Part shown: positions 1 through 13,448 of the stretch, one piece after another
Layout of the letters: every line of letters starts with the position of its first letter
Numbering within the stretch: position 1 is the stretch's first letter
Assembly: GCA_025094145.1 (NCBI GenBank)
Contig: JALLLS010000022.1
Location: forward strand, 353,501 to 417,500
Source: Spinellus fusiger
Lineage: Eukaryota; Mucoromycota; Mucoromycetes; Mucorales; Phycomycetaceae
Length of the DNA: 64,000 nucleotides
Direction: 5' to 3'
Notes under the pieces: model-generated
Databases searched by the model: none
What the model was told of the DNA's origin: nothing
The model's input: the letters and a program-made list of their open reading frames with translations, nothing else
Translations under genes and position numbers: made by a program

Positions 1-377
1 TGCTATGTCGGGTAAGTGCAAGACAGATACGAGGATATAAAACAAAGAGAATCGTTTGCTCATGGGCTTGTATGGTTATTGGTGGCTGTTGTAGGTCCTA
101 CTGCCAATGCTGGGTTTTTGTACGGCTATGTCTTTTTTCGACAAAAGAAAGATCCTTCTATTCGTCGTGGCTATTTCCAGGTAAGAGGCCATGGAAAAAG
201 AACTGAAAATAAGACCTATTCTGTTGCACGTACAGAAATCAATTGTTCTTCTCTCACAACATCCTTGGATTGGACTATTTTCTCGTCTAATTGGTATTCT
301 TGGACCGGCTTTCTTTGATATTGGCAAACCCATGTTGGAGGCTGCGTGTATGACGATGGCTCACTGGTGTGTATATA

Positions 378-417
<40 letters not shown>

Positions 418-1985
418 CTGTTTATCTGTCTATGCCTATAGACACTCCATGAAGAATTGTTTTCTTCTTTCTCTTTTTTCTTACTCACTACTTTTTTACT
501 AATGTACATACTATTAGGCCTGCTCCAAAAGAAGGCAGTGTCATTGATCTGCCATTCTTGGGACATCTTCTCCAAGTAGAATTACAGCAACCATTCAAAC
601 CCCAACTGTTAGAAACAACACCTTTTGATATGAACAAAATGCAGCCTGATTTACAAGTGAGTAAACCAACATCAATACTGTGGGCTCACTACCCCTCAAG
701 ATTATGGCTTCTTTGCCTGTACGGGGGCTTTATCATCACTTCAAGGACATTCTTCCTGATCTGTGGCTATTATGGGAACTCATGCTATTGGCAGAACCCA
801 TTGTAGTATTCTCACAGGATCCATCTGTGTGCAGTGAGGCCGTGGTTGCTTTAATTGATCTCATTAACCCAGTAAGTATCAATGTGTCTGCCTCACACGT
901 GCTCAGATATTGACAAGCTGTCTACAAGATACCTTATTGCGGTGATTATCGTCCGTATTTCACTATTCAAGATACCGACTTTAAGTTTTTTATTACAAAG
1001 AATAAGGTAGGTCGTGGTGACACCCTCAACAGATCAACTCATACCGCTGTTCAGCCAGCCTCCAATCTCATTCTAGGCGTCACCAATCCATACTTCCATA
1101 CAGCCATGGAGCATTGGCCTCATTCTGTTCGAGTGGGCCGCCAACAGTTAAGGTAAACTACACACCTACTTCAACAGATGTCTTATATGTCGGAGATAGA
1201 AAACCAGATGGCACTTCGACAGGACAGTGCTCTTTTGTCAATACACCAAAGTCCACTTTATCCACTACACACGGGTTCATACAGGTAATATCTCTTTTGA
1301 TTAGATGAGTGTATTTAACATAAGAAAAAAAAGGGTGTGAGTTCCAAAAGAAAGCCAGTGATTCTCAAGGACCGTGGTTTGTTAAAAGTATTAGCAGAAG
1401 CAGAATTACGTCGCTATCCACCAGGTAAACACTACAGATCTTTCTTGCTTCCAACAAGATCCTTGAATGCTGATTGTTCTATGATATCTAATTCTCCACG
1501 CTATTTTTCATCGATCCACTCTTGCTGTCTCTCTTACAGAGTGGGTGCTTAACAACATGTTACGGCGACACTTTGTTGATCTCACAGAAAAATTCCTTGT
1601 TCCTCTGAATCGCTACTTTTCTACTTTAATACCTCTTCATAAGTAAGTCATCCTCACTCTATTTCATATGACTAATAGGAGAACAAGTCCACACTCTGAT
1701 GTAAAACTGCCTCGTCTTAAGCCCTTCCAAACAGACCAATTCATGAAGTCATTAAAAGAACATGGTCCCCAATTACCTTTTAAATCCACCTTCAAGACTC
1801 GTACTTCCAACACCGATTCTACTAAAGAGCTCTATAGCCAGTTCTTAAAATGTGGTAACTTTGCAACTTGGCTCCAATATCGCACAACAGAAGCACAAAT
1901 AGAAATCGAAAAGCGTTGTTCACCGACATGGCAGAGAATGAAGACGACTCCACCTGTGTTGACTGAGCTCAGGTCAAGAGTTTAA
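1..1985 (+). CDS. DENND6-like DENN-domain protein (5' partial, spliced)
   Basis: The gene enters from the left edge. Exons I can place: <1-11, 95-180, 236-366, 518-656, 701-871, 929-1006, 1055-1152, 1200-1284, 1325-1424, 1540-1642 and 1679-1985 (stop at 1983-1985); phases join throughout. The spliced product follows the order of metazoan DENND6A/B (FAM116): FLYGYVFFRQ, RRGYFQ, LEAACMTMAHWPAP, WELMLLAEPIVV, YRPYFTIQD, ILGVTNPYFHTAMEHWPH, LTEKFLVPLNRY and a C-terminal FMKSLKEHGPQL block. DENND6 proteins are DENN-type exchange factors for Rab GTPases (Rab14 in human cells) acting in endosomal recycling; that role is known for the family and inferred here. The N-terminal part of the DENN module lies outside the window. 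The acceptors at 700 and 928 are AAG rather than CAG/TAG, and the 1152/1200 junction is the least certain. An AT dinucleotide run lies in the intron before 518. Confidence 0.85.
380..411. repeat. AT dinucleotide microsatellite in DENND6 intron
   Basis: A nearly pure (AT)n tract lies inside the 367-517 intron of the DENND6 gene, just after its GTGTGT donor. Confidence 0.9.
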
Positions 1986-3381
1986 CTTGGGCTGGTGGTC
2001 CTATGTAGAGTCATCTTTGTGGAAGTAAAGATGTGTTTCATTGGCTAACATAAATAATCTTTGCAAAGAGAAAGAGAAAGAGAAAGAGAGAGAGAGAGAG
2101 GAAAATACTATATTCAACATACATGCATTCATTCATACTTTTATTCATACATTCATAAATTCATATATTCATACATAAATATATAAATACACTTGGATAA
2201 GCAATAAACACAAAGTAAGTTTATTGTTTATATTGAGTATTCCAAGAAAGTGTGTTTATAGATGCTTACAAGCTATTCTTTGTAGTGCTCAAGTAGATGT
2301 GTTATACTTGCAGACATGGACTTTGTAGCCAAGAGATCTTCTTCTTCTTCAATCAGCCATTTATCAAATAATAATTATAAACAGTACACTATCCTTTTAC
2401 AAGTTCAACCATCTTACTATTCTCTTATGTGTTTACACTCTTTATTATATTAAAACCTCATTCTTTTTTGTATTGAACAGTGAGGTGTCCATGAGTATTT
2501 ATTATTCACACAGTATTCTTGTTAGTGATGTTATTAGAAAATCCTCAGCATTATTTACTATCCATATGAAGATATACAGTAATGGAGGGTAGAAAAAAGA
2601 GGAATCTTTTATGTATTTCTTATTCCAAAAGTCCAAATCCACTTGAATCCACTTTTTTTTTCGTTGCAGTGAATGTAGATTTTTACAGTAGTTTCCTTTT
2701 CGTACGGATTCTACATGAATAACTTTGTACTAACAGTTCATTTCTATAAAGTAACATCAATGACAATTCGGTGGTTGAGGTATTTCTATAAACAATAACT
2801 AAACTTATGTATTGTTTATTGAATAAATACTTCTCTGAGAAAGATACAATCATGGAATGAAGAACTCTTCGCTCTCTCTCACACACACACTCTCTCTTAT
2901 CAGATATTTGATTACTTGATGTTGGTTGGTTGAGATACTATTTTACTATTGAATATTCACTAATAAAAGAGACCCCCCCTCCCCCTTTGTTTTTAGATCA
3001 ACCACTGGATTCTATTCTATAAGTATTCAATCAGAATCAAAGAGCATTGCACTGATATAATACAAATCAATGTTCTATTGCCGTCAATGGTTATTTTTAC
3101 AGTATATTTCTGCAAATTAGAGTGATTATTAAGGTAGAATTACAGTAGAATGAAATAACTACTCAAGCAGTAGAAGGCTAATAATAAGAACAGCAACAAT
3201 AACAATAAAAGAACCCTTTCTTTGCTTAAATAGTGAACTTCCATTGACACTTAATCTTTCTCTATCGATGTGTGACGTAGTATGGGACTTGTTTTCTACC
3301 CGAACACCAATGCAGACTATTTTTTTTCTTCTACAAAATACCCGCTATTATTGAGTCCTTGTTCCTTCCTTCTCATTTATC
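1986..3381. other. Intergenic region, no gene seen
   Basis: AT-rich spacer between the DENND6 stop and the RVB2 start. It contains a GA-rich tract near 2066-2101, CATTCATA-type repeats near 2122-2180 and a short (AC)/(TC) run near 2876-2896. No open frame with recognisable coding content was found. The last 200 bases should hold the RVB2 promoter. Confidence 0.6.
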
Positions 3382-5648
<2,267 letters not shown>

Positions 5649-5812
5649 TTCTTTTCTTTTTTTTACCTTTCACATTAATAAAGCCTAGTTCACAAAATAA
5701 ACAAATGAGTAGTAGATAGACAGAGGAATTTATTGTATAGGACTAAAGTAGATGTAGGCAGAATAGACATGCTTCAATATAAAAGTATTATATGTAATAG
5801 TGAGTAATAGGT

Positions 5813-6976
5813 TTAAAGTAAAGAAAGTCCAAGTCCAATGGAAATAAACAGAGCAGTGACATGAAGAGCCACTGAAGAAGCTGCAGAGGAAACGTCAGTT
5901 TTGTTTGTGCGTGGAGCAGTACTGGCTTTTGCCTGTTTGTTTGTAGAAGAAGCAGTAGCAGAAGACACAGCAACAGATAGAGTCTTTTGAGAAAGAGCGG
6001 CACCGGCACCAGTACCAGCATTGGCATTTCCTTTAGATGGAGAGTCGATGGAAGAAGGTGCACTACTAGGAGCAGCAAGCTCACCATCAATAGCGGAAGC
6101 AACAGATGATGCTGTTGAGGAAGCAGAAGAAGCAGGGGCAGAAGAAGCAAGTGCCATGGCTAATCCTGATTTGCCTTCCAGTTTGCCTCGGCCCCACGGA
6201 ATTTCCTCACCTGAGTAATACATTTCAGTTACTTGTCTTATCCCATGTCTATCTGTAATGTATTTACCATTTGACTGTGTAAGATGTCTAGGTGGAGCTG
6301 AGTTGCCATCCTCACCAACAATAGCGAAACGTGTTGTCCATGCAAATTCCTTATTTTCTATAGACTCGATGAGCTGCTGTTGTTGTTCAGTGATTAAGAA
6401 CTCTTACCACTTGTAAACATCAAAAAGTAGATATTTGAATGAGGTGTAACATCAGGTACAACCCATTTGTAACTCTGGGCAGCAACACCACTCAAGTTCT
6501 ATTGTTTTTGTAGAGAGATCATTCAGTCAGAAGATTGTTCTGTATCCATACAAGTGATCTGTTTACCGTGGCAATGTTCTGCAAGAATATCTGGTTTTCA
6601 TTTTCACCTGTCATAAGATCTGTAATGTAGTATTGAATTTTTAGTTTTATTCATTGTAAAAAAAAAAAAAAAAACACATTCTTTTGTTTACCAATACTGA
6701 AATTATTCCAGCCTTCTGCCATGGTGGGAGCAATAGCGTCTTCCTCTAGATAAGATAAGAGTAAGAAAAGTTAAAAAATAAAATAAAAAAATAAAAACTC
6801 CACAGAGCCATTGCTTCTAAATTGCTTTATTCTTCACCCCAAACAACATCGTACTGTTTTCCTGCCTGCCAAACAGTGCCAGGCTCAGGAATCGAAGGAG
6901 CCAACGTTGCCTTTACAGTAGCACAGAGTGCAAGAAGAGAGACAGCAGTAGCAGTCAAAGGCTTTGAGAAGAACAT
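5813..6976 (-). CDS. Kre9/Knh1-like GPI-anchored cell-wall protein
   Basis: Five exons on the minus strand (6838-6976, 6692-6745, 6567-6619, 6408-6498, 5813-6357) join in phase to 293 aa. The product starts with a signal peptide (about residues 1-22, MFFSKPLTATAVSLLALCAT), followed by a Kre9/Knh1 N-terminal-type domain with the pattern PEPGTVWQAGKQYDVVW. It then has a Ser/Ala/Thr-rich spacer and ends in a hydrophobic tail (VTALFISIGLGLSLL) without charged residues. This is the layout of the fungal Ser-Thr-rich GPI-anchored family, secreted proteins attached to membrane or wall. Kre9 and Knh1 of yeast are needed for beta-1,6-glucan assembly; a similar role here is inference only. The gene is convergent with RVB2, with 164 bp between stop codons. 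The omega site is not assigned. Confidence 0.8.
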
Positions 6977-9102
6977 TGAAGATATCAAATGAATCTGAAC
7001 AAGCCTGATGAAATATGTTTATATCGTCTTTTATTTTCCTTGGAACATTCCCTCTATCGCTCGGATCTTAAACTGAAGAGGTGTCTGTATTTCTGGCCTA
7101 TGTTTATTTATGCACTCATGAAGACAATCCTTCTACTATCTATTTCACATCAATAGCATCTACTTTTGCTTGTAAATCTCTAATGTATAGAATTGAATCG
7201 CCATTTTATCTTTCCTACCTTGTTAATTACTAAGGCATAATTACCTATTTTGTGGATTTACAATGATATACTATTGAATCCTGTATAGCTTTGTATTGCA
7301 AACAACACTATCACATCTGTTCATATTTCATCTTCAAACAGAATGCAGCATTCTTATCAATTTTATTTGTTTTATTTTAAAAAAGATAGTCAGAAAATGT
7401 CAAGTACATTGAAATGATGCTTGCCCTGCATTCGTTTGTCATTTAAACCGAATGAACGAATAAAAAGCCTTGCATGTACTTTGGACTTTCTATAAGCTAT
7501 ATGTCCTTGGAGACAGAATACATCATGAAGGACCCCTATCCAATTTTATATAGCCTAGACAGGGTATTAAAATAAAACAAACAATTGAATGAATACACAT
7601 ACACACAAAAGATCAAATCAAAGAAAGAAAGAAAGAAAGAAAGAAGTAAAGAAAGAAAGAATCTGTTACATACAAGATGAAGGGTCAGAAATTCATGTTG
7701 TAATTTCACCCAGTAGCATGGTATATTTTATTGCTTTGTAGATAAATAATGATTTGTGAATGTACATCAGATATAATTCAATGGAACACTTTATTCACTA
7801 GGATCCATAAGCATGATCTATCCAGCGTACATAGACATGGATGCTCTGGTGCTAATAATACATGTCAACTAAGAACAATGTGCATTTCTTGACATGCAAA
7901 AGACACCCCATTGGAAATGAATGTATCAGATAGTTTGAGTCTGATAGGCCCCTGTCAAAAAGGAATAAACTGTAGCATGGAATGATAGTTATGACAAACA
8001 ATAGTCTAAAGAAAGGGTTTGATCGTAGATACTAAGTATCTTTGAATAGAGCCCACTGTACATTTCTCTCACTCGACATACTCCGCACCGTACCATGGAA
8101 AGGACTTGACCACTGTGGACTCTCGGTAGGACACCTTCAACTGAAAGGTCCATGCTATACAGTACCTTTAGTTATTTGTGTACAGACTTGTTTGCCTAAG
8201 ATTGTACATCAACTCCTTTAGATATATCCAAAACAGTAAAAGAAATAGGAGAAGTGTGTGTGTGTGAGAGAGAGAAAAGAATACAACTTGTTGGACTCTG
8301 CTTCCACTTGTTAGGAAAAAAGAAGGAATGGAATGAAGTACAGTTCTTTTTTCAAATCTTTCTCCAATGACTCACAAGAGATGAGGTTGTATTTGACAGA
8401 GTATGTGCACATAGTGTGCATAGTATATTGGACCCCCGTACTAAGGACAGGCCTGTGCTTTCAGTTATCTTTCGACTGTTCGTACTGGGTAAGGAATTGA
8501 ATGAGCCCAAAAGGCATCTTGGCTGTCCTTCTGTGCCATCATAGCACTTCTTTTATTTCTAAAGAAGAGTACTTGTGCTCATTGGAAGACAGTGAATAGT
8601 TCTCTCTTTTTCACATCTCCCCCTTTTCAATCAACTTCAAGATCATGGAATAGCATGACAAATGCTTTAAACACATGGTTCTATTGATCAGTACAAGTAG
8701 ACCTGTGTAATCAACATAGTCTGTTTTCTTATGCAGTGGATTTGCATCAAATAGAGTGATTGGGTTGTCTATTTTAGAATAGAGTCCTCATTCATTGATC
8801 TGTAATGTTAATGAAGTGTTATAGCATACATCTGCTACCCCTTTGGAACATCTATTAGTGTAAATAGTTAAACTTCAGTAGCAGGACAGATGGATCTAAT
8901 CACACGCTTATTTTCTTATTTCTCTTTTTATTTCTCTCTTTTTAGAGTACAAAGAGACTACTGACTAATTTATTATATTAAAGAAGAGATAAAAGTGAAG
9001 TGTGTTTGTGTGAAAAGTACATCTATATAAATACATGCCCATCTGCCTTGTAGATGTCCATGTCTCTATAACCTACATTATCACAAATCATAGAATACTA
9101 TC
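6977..9102. other. Intergenic region, no gene seen
   Basis: About 2.1 kb of AT-rich sequence without an open frame of coding character on either strand. An (AAAG)n run lies at about 7620-7655 and a short GT/GA run near 8255-8275. No tRNA or rRNA was recognised by eye, although a dedicated covariance search was not possible. Confidence 0.5.
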
Positions 9103-9312
9103 ATGTTTGCTACTCGTACTGCCTCGGTCTTTCTTCTGCCTACTACCGTAGCAGCTGTATATGCTACTTATATTCGTGCCAAAGCTCAGCCTTCTCAAGC
9201 CTACTCACAGATCATGGCACAAGGTTCTACTGCCTCTGCTCAAGAACAATGGCGCAAGGTGAACAATGGACTTGGTGTCGTGGATGTTGGCCGTAGTTGT
9301 GGTGGTGTATAG
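9103..9312 (+). CDS. Small 69-aa protein with N-terminal hydrophobic segment, unknown
   Basis: Single-exon open frame preceded by a 60-100 bp stretch that looks like a fungal promoter/leader (TATATAAATA at about 9024, then a CA-rich leader directly before the ATG). Residues 8-22 are hydrophobic (VFLLPTTVAAVYATY) and are followed by basic residues (IRAKAQ), so it could be a membrane anchor or a mitochondrial-type signal. The remainder is polar and Gln/Ala/Ser-rich and ends in a Gly/Val stretch. I do not recognise the family. It resembles the neighbouring gene at 11539 in size and layout (short hydrophobic N terminus followed by a polar tail), but no clear sequence similarity is visible. Confidence 0.5.
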   Translation: MFATRTASVFLLPTTVAAVYATYIRAKAQPSQAYSQIMAQGSTASAQEQWRKVNNGLGVVDVGRSCGGV

Positions 9313-11538
9313 ATGAGTCATTGTATTTCTCTTTAATGTATCTGTATATCTTGTATGCTCCCTACTAGTTTATAAATGACTCTTTATATCAATTGACACA
9401 CAACATGTGAGTCCATAGTTGAAATTTATTACCCACATTCATAGAACAGTGGAGTTCTTACTGTACTCTTTTAGAAAAGTGCACTGATGTTTGCATTCAT
9501 CCTCTTTAGAGTCATATCTAGACATAATAAATAAACTTTTATTCGACATGGAGTCTATTGCTAAATCTAAAATGTTCATTTATTCATTGCTCAACCCTAA
9601 GCTTATTGGCCTTGCATGCTGGTAGGATGCATTGTGGATAAAGTCTTTTTCTTTTTCTTTTTCTTTTTCTTTTTAAATTACTTTTACAGGACCTGGCAAT
9701 AAGAAGCTGGGATGGCATAAACACTAGTCTACTTTTCCTAATTTAGAAATAGGCACCACTTCTACTTCCTATTCTTCCCATCAGAACACCCATCTTTTCA
9801 ACAAAGCAACTTGATCTTCATTTTTTAAATACAGAGCCAGTCATCAGCAGCATAAATGAATACAGTATTTTAGTCTAAAACAAGATATCAGTAAATGAGA
9901 CAAAAATACATGATTGTCCAAAGATTTATCCTGTATTTTGGATGAGTAAGAGTGATCACTACAAAGGAGTATTTGTTGTTGGTGGTGGTGAACCATTGTT
10001 AATGGATGAAAAACTCTTTCTTTTATAGTCAGTAGAGAGAGAGAAGGAATCCTTTGTACCTGAGCAAAAGTGATGTGAATTTGTTTATTATTATTATTAG
10101 TGTAATGACTCATTACTTTCATTGTTAATGGATGATAATATGAGAGACTGTATTTGCTGTAAAATGCATTAGGACCAAATGAACAACGAGGAGTAAGTGG
10201 CTCTTTGTCAGAGTTGATGAGAAGTTGTTTTTACAGTGAGTCATTTACTAGTCATCTTTATACGAATATTATTGACTGATTATTTATAGTTCTGTCATCC
10301 TAGGCACATTATAATAGCTAAGAATACTACATCAGTGCTCCATCAGTTGCTCAATTGTGGTGTGATCAACAGAAAAATGAATTTACATTGTCTTACGGCG
10401 ATTGTCTTATTCACTTGTCTCATTTATTTCCTGAAGTGTCTCGTATTGGGCTAAAACATTGTACAGGAGACTTGGGATGCCATTCACTTGTTACCTACAT
10501 TGCCTTAATAGCTATGTGGGATCAAAAAGGACACTGATTCACATGCATTTATAAAGCGTGAATTTCAACAGAAACCTAATTTTCATGTTAATGATGCACA
10601 GTAACATTTGATAAACAAACATCCTAAGAATATGAAATAGTTTATCTCTTTCTCTATTGTTTTGCATAATATAGCACAACTATGGACGCGTTTGATTTAC
10701 AAATAATGTTATTTACATTGATATATGTTGTATATTATGTCATAGAGTTAAGACAGTCATAGGAGCATTATGCCCTAGGATGAATAGACACTAGTAGCAG
10801 AAGATTTGTTAATTCTAAAACATAGCAAATAGCTTCACAACAGGATAAATGGACGAATAACTGTGGTTGTTTGCAGCTGATATTGGCAAGGAAAGGGGTC
10901 TTTTACAAGTATGAACATCAGCATGCAATACGATGGATACTTCTTTCTTTCTATTTACTCTTCTTGTACTATTTGTTGTATGTCTTGTTTTCTTTTACTG
11001 CATACCATTCTATAATTCATCAATTTCTCTTGTCTGTCACGAGACGACTGCATGAATGGCATTGAAAGTGGGTGGAATGACAAGCACTCTAAGCTTGGAC
11101 TTAAAAACAGGACTAAGACCAAAACAATTGTTTCTGTCCAAGTCATTAGTCAGGTGGAGAGTGGAATGATGATTTTTGTTCATTATCCTACTCTATACCA
11201 TTGTATCCAGACTATACCATTGTATCCAAACTATACCATTGTATCCAAACTATATCTTGGGCATCACCAGTAGAATAATAGTACAGTTTGAATACTAAGA
11301 TGAGCTGACTTGGGTTGATAGAGAAACCTTACCTGAATAAGATTAGCTCAATGTCTCTCATGTAATTACCCTAGGCCATTATTCTCTTTGGATAGCCCTA
11401 TAAAATACTTTATTAGCAGTGACTGATAAATACCCTTTTATCTATGGTCTTCTCTTATAGTCTTCTCTACTATATCAATCGTACCAAACCAAGCCAAACA
11501 CTCTTGACATAAATTCAATTCTATACATCGTCTCTACC
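9313..11538. other. Intergenic region, no convincing gene
   Basis: About 2.2 kb with only short frames. A (CTTTTT)n tract is at about 9648-9674. A 60-codon frame at 10355-10537 and others near 10871-11270 show no recognisable domain or splice context and are not called. A 20-bp direct repeat occurs at about 11197-11253. A TATA-like and CA-rich leader precedes the ATG at 11539. Confidence 0.45.
11197..11253 (+). repeat. Short tandem repeat, about 20-bp unit
   Basis: The unit CTATACCATTGTATCCAAAC occurs about three times head to tail, with one or two mismatches and a partial leading copy. Confidence 0.8.
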
Positions 11539-11961
11539 ATGCCAAGCCCAGGAACTCTTTTTGCTCTAAGTGCTGTGGGAATAGCAGGCTTCACTTACTA
11601 TGCACATCGTTCACAGGATGAACATCCCAGTGACAGAGGCAGTGACAGAAGCAGTGACAGCACAACCAAGGACAGACTCAGTCCCCATGCCATGGGACGA
11701 CGTGGCTCCAAAGGAACATCGAATGACTTGTGGGATTCTGGAATGCAGGTAATTACCATCCACTGTTCTTTTTAGTATTCTTTTTGTTATTCTTTTTGTT
11801 ATTCTTTTTGTTATTCTTTTTGTTGTTCTAGGCATTTGGGCATTTGACATGTAGGCTAATGCAATGATCAGGCTGAACATAACTGGCGCCGTGACTATGG
11901 AATTAACTTTGGTCACAACTCTCATGCAAAATTCCCTTTTGATCAATCCGAAAGTAGATAA
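11539..11961 (+). CDS. Small 99-aa protein, unknown, one intron
   Basis: Exons 11539-11748 and 11872-11961 join in phase 0 (donor GTAATT, acceptor ATCAG). The product is 99 aa. Residues 5-22 form a hydrophobic segment (GTLFALSAVGIAGFTYYA). The middle is Asp/Ser/Arg-rich with a short SDRGSDRSSDS repeat, and the C terminus is an aromatic/basic stretch (HNWRRDYGINFGHNSHAKFP). The layout suggests a single-pass membrane or mitochondrial inner-membrane protein with one soluble domain, but I do not recognise a family. The coding character of exon 2 supports the intron: without it the frame stops inside the repeat-rich intron at 11773-11775. The intron carries a (TTCTTTTTGTTA)n repeat. Confidence 0.55.
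11766..11829 (+). repeat. TTCTTTTTGTTA tandem repeat in intron
   Basis: About five copies of a 12-13-bp pyrimidine-rich unit (ATTCTTTTTGTT) fill most of the intron of the 11539 gene, upstream of the acceptor. Confidence 0.85.
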
Positions 11962-12476
11962 ACTATTCTTTTCATTTTATTTCATAGTGCTTGTACTATT
12001 TCTTTCTTAGGGAGTTTATTACCTCCTTACCATTCACTCTTAAAGTCATTTTAATTTCTTTATTGAAGAGGAGGTAAAGAGGAGTGGGAAAGTGCTTATT
12101 AGATCCAATTATGGTATTTATTGGTGGGTTGAGGGTGTGCATTTTAAGAGAGAAGGATGAGAGGCAGAAACAGAGCCAAGATTTTTAAGTTGGATGGGAG
12201 ACTAAGGACAAGGCTGTTGAAGGATATTTTCATATGTGGGAACAAGTCCACCATCTTATTCTCTTAATGGATGAATTCTGCCCTGATAAAATATACTTTA
12301 CTAGACACATTGACTCTGCATTTTTTTATTTTAAAGTGGTCTCTATTACATAAAAAAAACACACTGGCTGGATTAAGAGTTACATTAGGAAAGAAGGAAA
12401 GAAGGAAAGAAAGAGAAAGAGATACAAAGCTATAAAAGGTATATTTTCTATATACAAAATAAAATATAAAGGGTCA
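11962..12476. other. Intergenic region between two genes
   Basis: Convergent 3' flanks of the 11539 gene (+) and the 12477 gene (-). The sequence is AT-rich, with a GGAAAGAA run near 12390-12420. No coding potential was seen. Confidence 0.5.
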
Positions 12477-13448
12477 TCATGCATAGCGAACAGCAGTAGG
12501 CTGAGCAGAACCGTAAAATCCATTAGTCATAAACGATGCTCTTCTTGCTTCTTCCACTTCATCTTCTTCTGTCACAACACATGTGTCATCTTCAAATGGA
12601 TTCACATATTCTGAGGTAGACATGGACTGATGCTCTAGTACGACTTGATTCAATAGCTGGGAAAGACCAGACTCACTGGAAGACAGTTCAATTCTGGGAT
12701 TAAATGATCCATGAAGGCCTACTCTCATGCCATGGAAGACATACATGGCGTCTCTTTCTGTAGGCCCAAGTTTAGCTTCACTTCTCAAACAGTGTTCAAG
12801 CGTCTGTCGGGCTCGATTGACAAGATGATCCATATCTTCAGTTGGTTCTTGTGTTATGCGTCCACTCTCTGCTTCAAACGCATCTCCCAATAAAGTTCGA
12901 CGACAACGCTGTTTGTTGTGTTTGTGCTGAAGAGCATAGCGAACTGCAAAATGGACCTCCATACCACCACTACGGTGAATGTCCTGACCATCGCCATGCT
13001 GGATTAATTGAGATTCCAGCTGTTGTAATAGTCTGATGCGGGCTTCACTTGTTGTAGGAAGAACAAACATAATGTAATTGAAGGTATAGAGCCTGTGGGT
13101 TATTAACTTCCATAGAGCATCGTGTGTTTGACCAGGTGCGGGCTTGAGAAGGGGCAGAAGTGTCTGTTTTAGACGAGCCGCCATGAAAAAGGCTCTGTTT
13201 TGACATCGCTTATCGGTAAAGAAGAAGGCATCAAAGACATCGTTGAATTGTCCATCCTGTGCTTCCTTGGAGATCACTCGGAGTGTCTCTGCAAAACTGT
13301 TGGCTGTGGGTGTGCTGATAGTGCGGGGACGAGGAGTGTGTCGAGGTTCAGAGGAAGTGGAGGTGACAGGCTTGGGTGACGTAGAGCGTCGGTGGAAGGT
13401 GGGTAATCTGACAGAGCGAACACGAGAAAATGGAGCAAAAGTTGGCAT
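12477..13448 (-). CDS. Conserved-looking 323-aa protein of unknown function
   Basis: Single-exon minus-strand frame. I start it at the ATG at 13448 (MPTFAPFSRVRSVRLP) because the sequence directly upstream is a CT-rich leader typical of fungal 5' ends; the frame stays open a further 116 codons, but that part is low-complexity. Residues 1-50 are basic and Ser/Pro/Arg-rich (likely disordered). Residues about 55-285 are a compact helical region with well-formed amphipathic segments (SFAETLRVISKEAQDGQFND, WKLITHRLYTFNYIMFVLP). The C terminus is acidic (EEDEVEEARR) and ends TAVRYA. There is no signal peptide and no transmembrane segment. I do not recognise the family; the helical core could be a HEAT/ARM-like or VHS-like fold, but nothing decides this. 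Confidence 0.6.
   Translation of the reverse strand: MPTFAPFSRVRSVRLPTFHRRSTSPKPVTSTSSEPRHTPRPRTISTPTANSFAETLRVISKEAQDGQFNDVFDAFFFTDKRCQNRAFFMAARLKQTLLPLLKPAPGQTHDALWKLITHRLYTFNYIMFVLPTTSEARIRLLQQLESQLIQHGDGQDIHRSGGMEVHFAVRYALQHKHNKQRCRRTLLGDAFEAESGRITQEPTEDMDHLVNRARQTLEHCLRSEAKLGPTERDAMYVFHGMRVGLHGSFNPRIELSSSESGLSQLLNQVVLEHQSMSTSEYVNPFEDDTCVVTEEDEVEEARRASFMTNGFYGSAQPTAVRYA

Noticed and set aside
10355..10537. 60-codon frame MWCDQQKNEF...
   Set aside because: No conserved content, no promoter or splice context, AT-rich intergenic surroundings.
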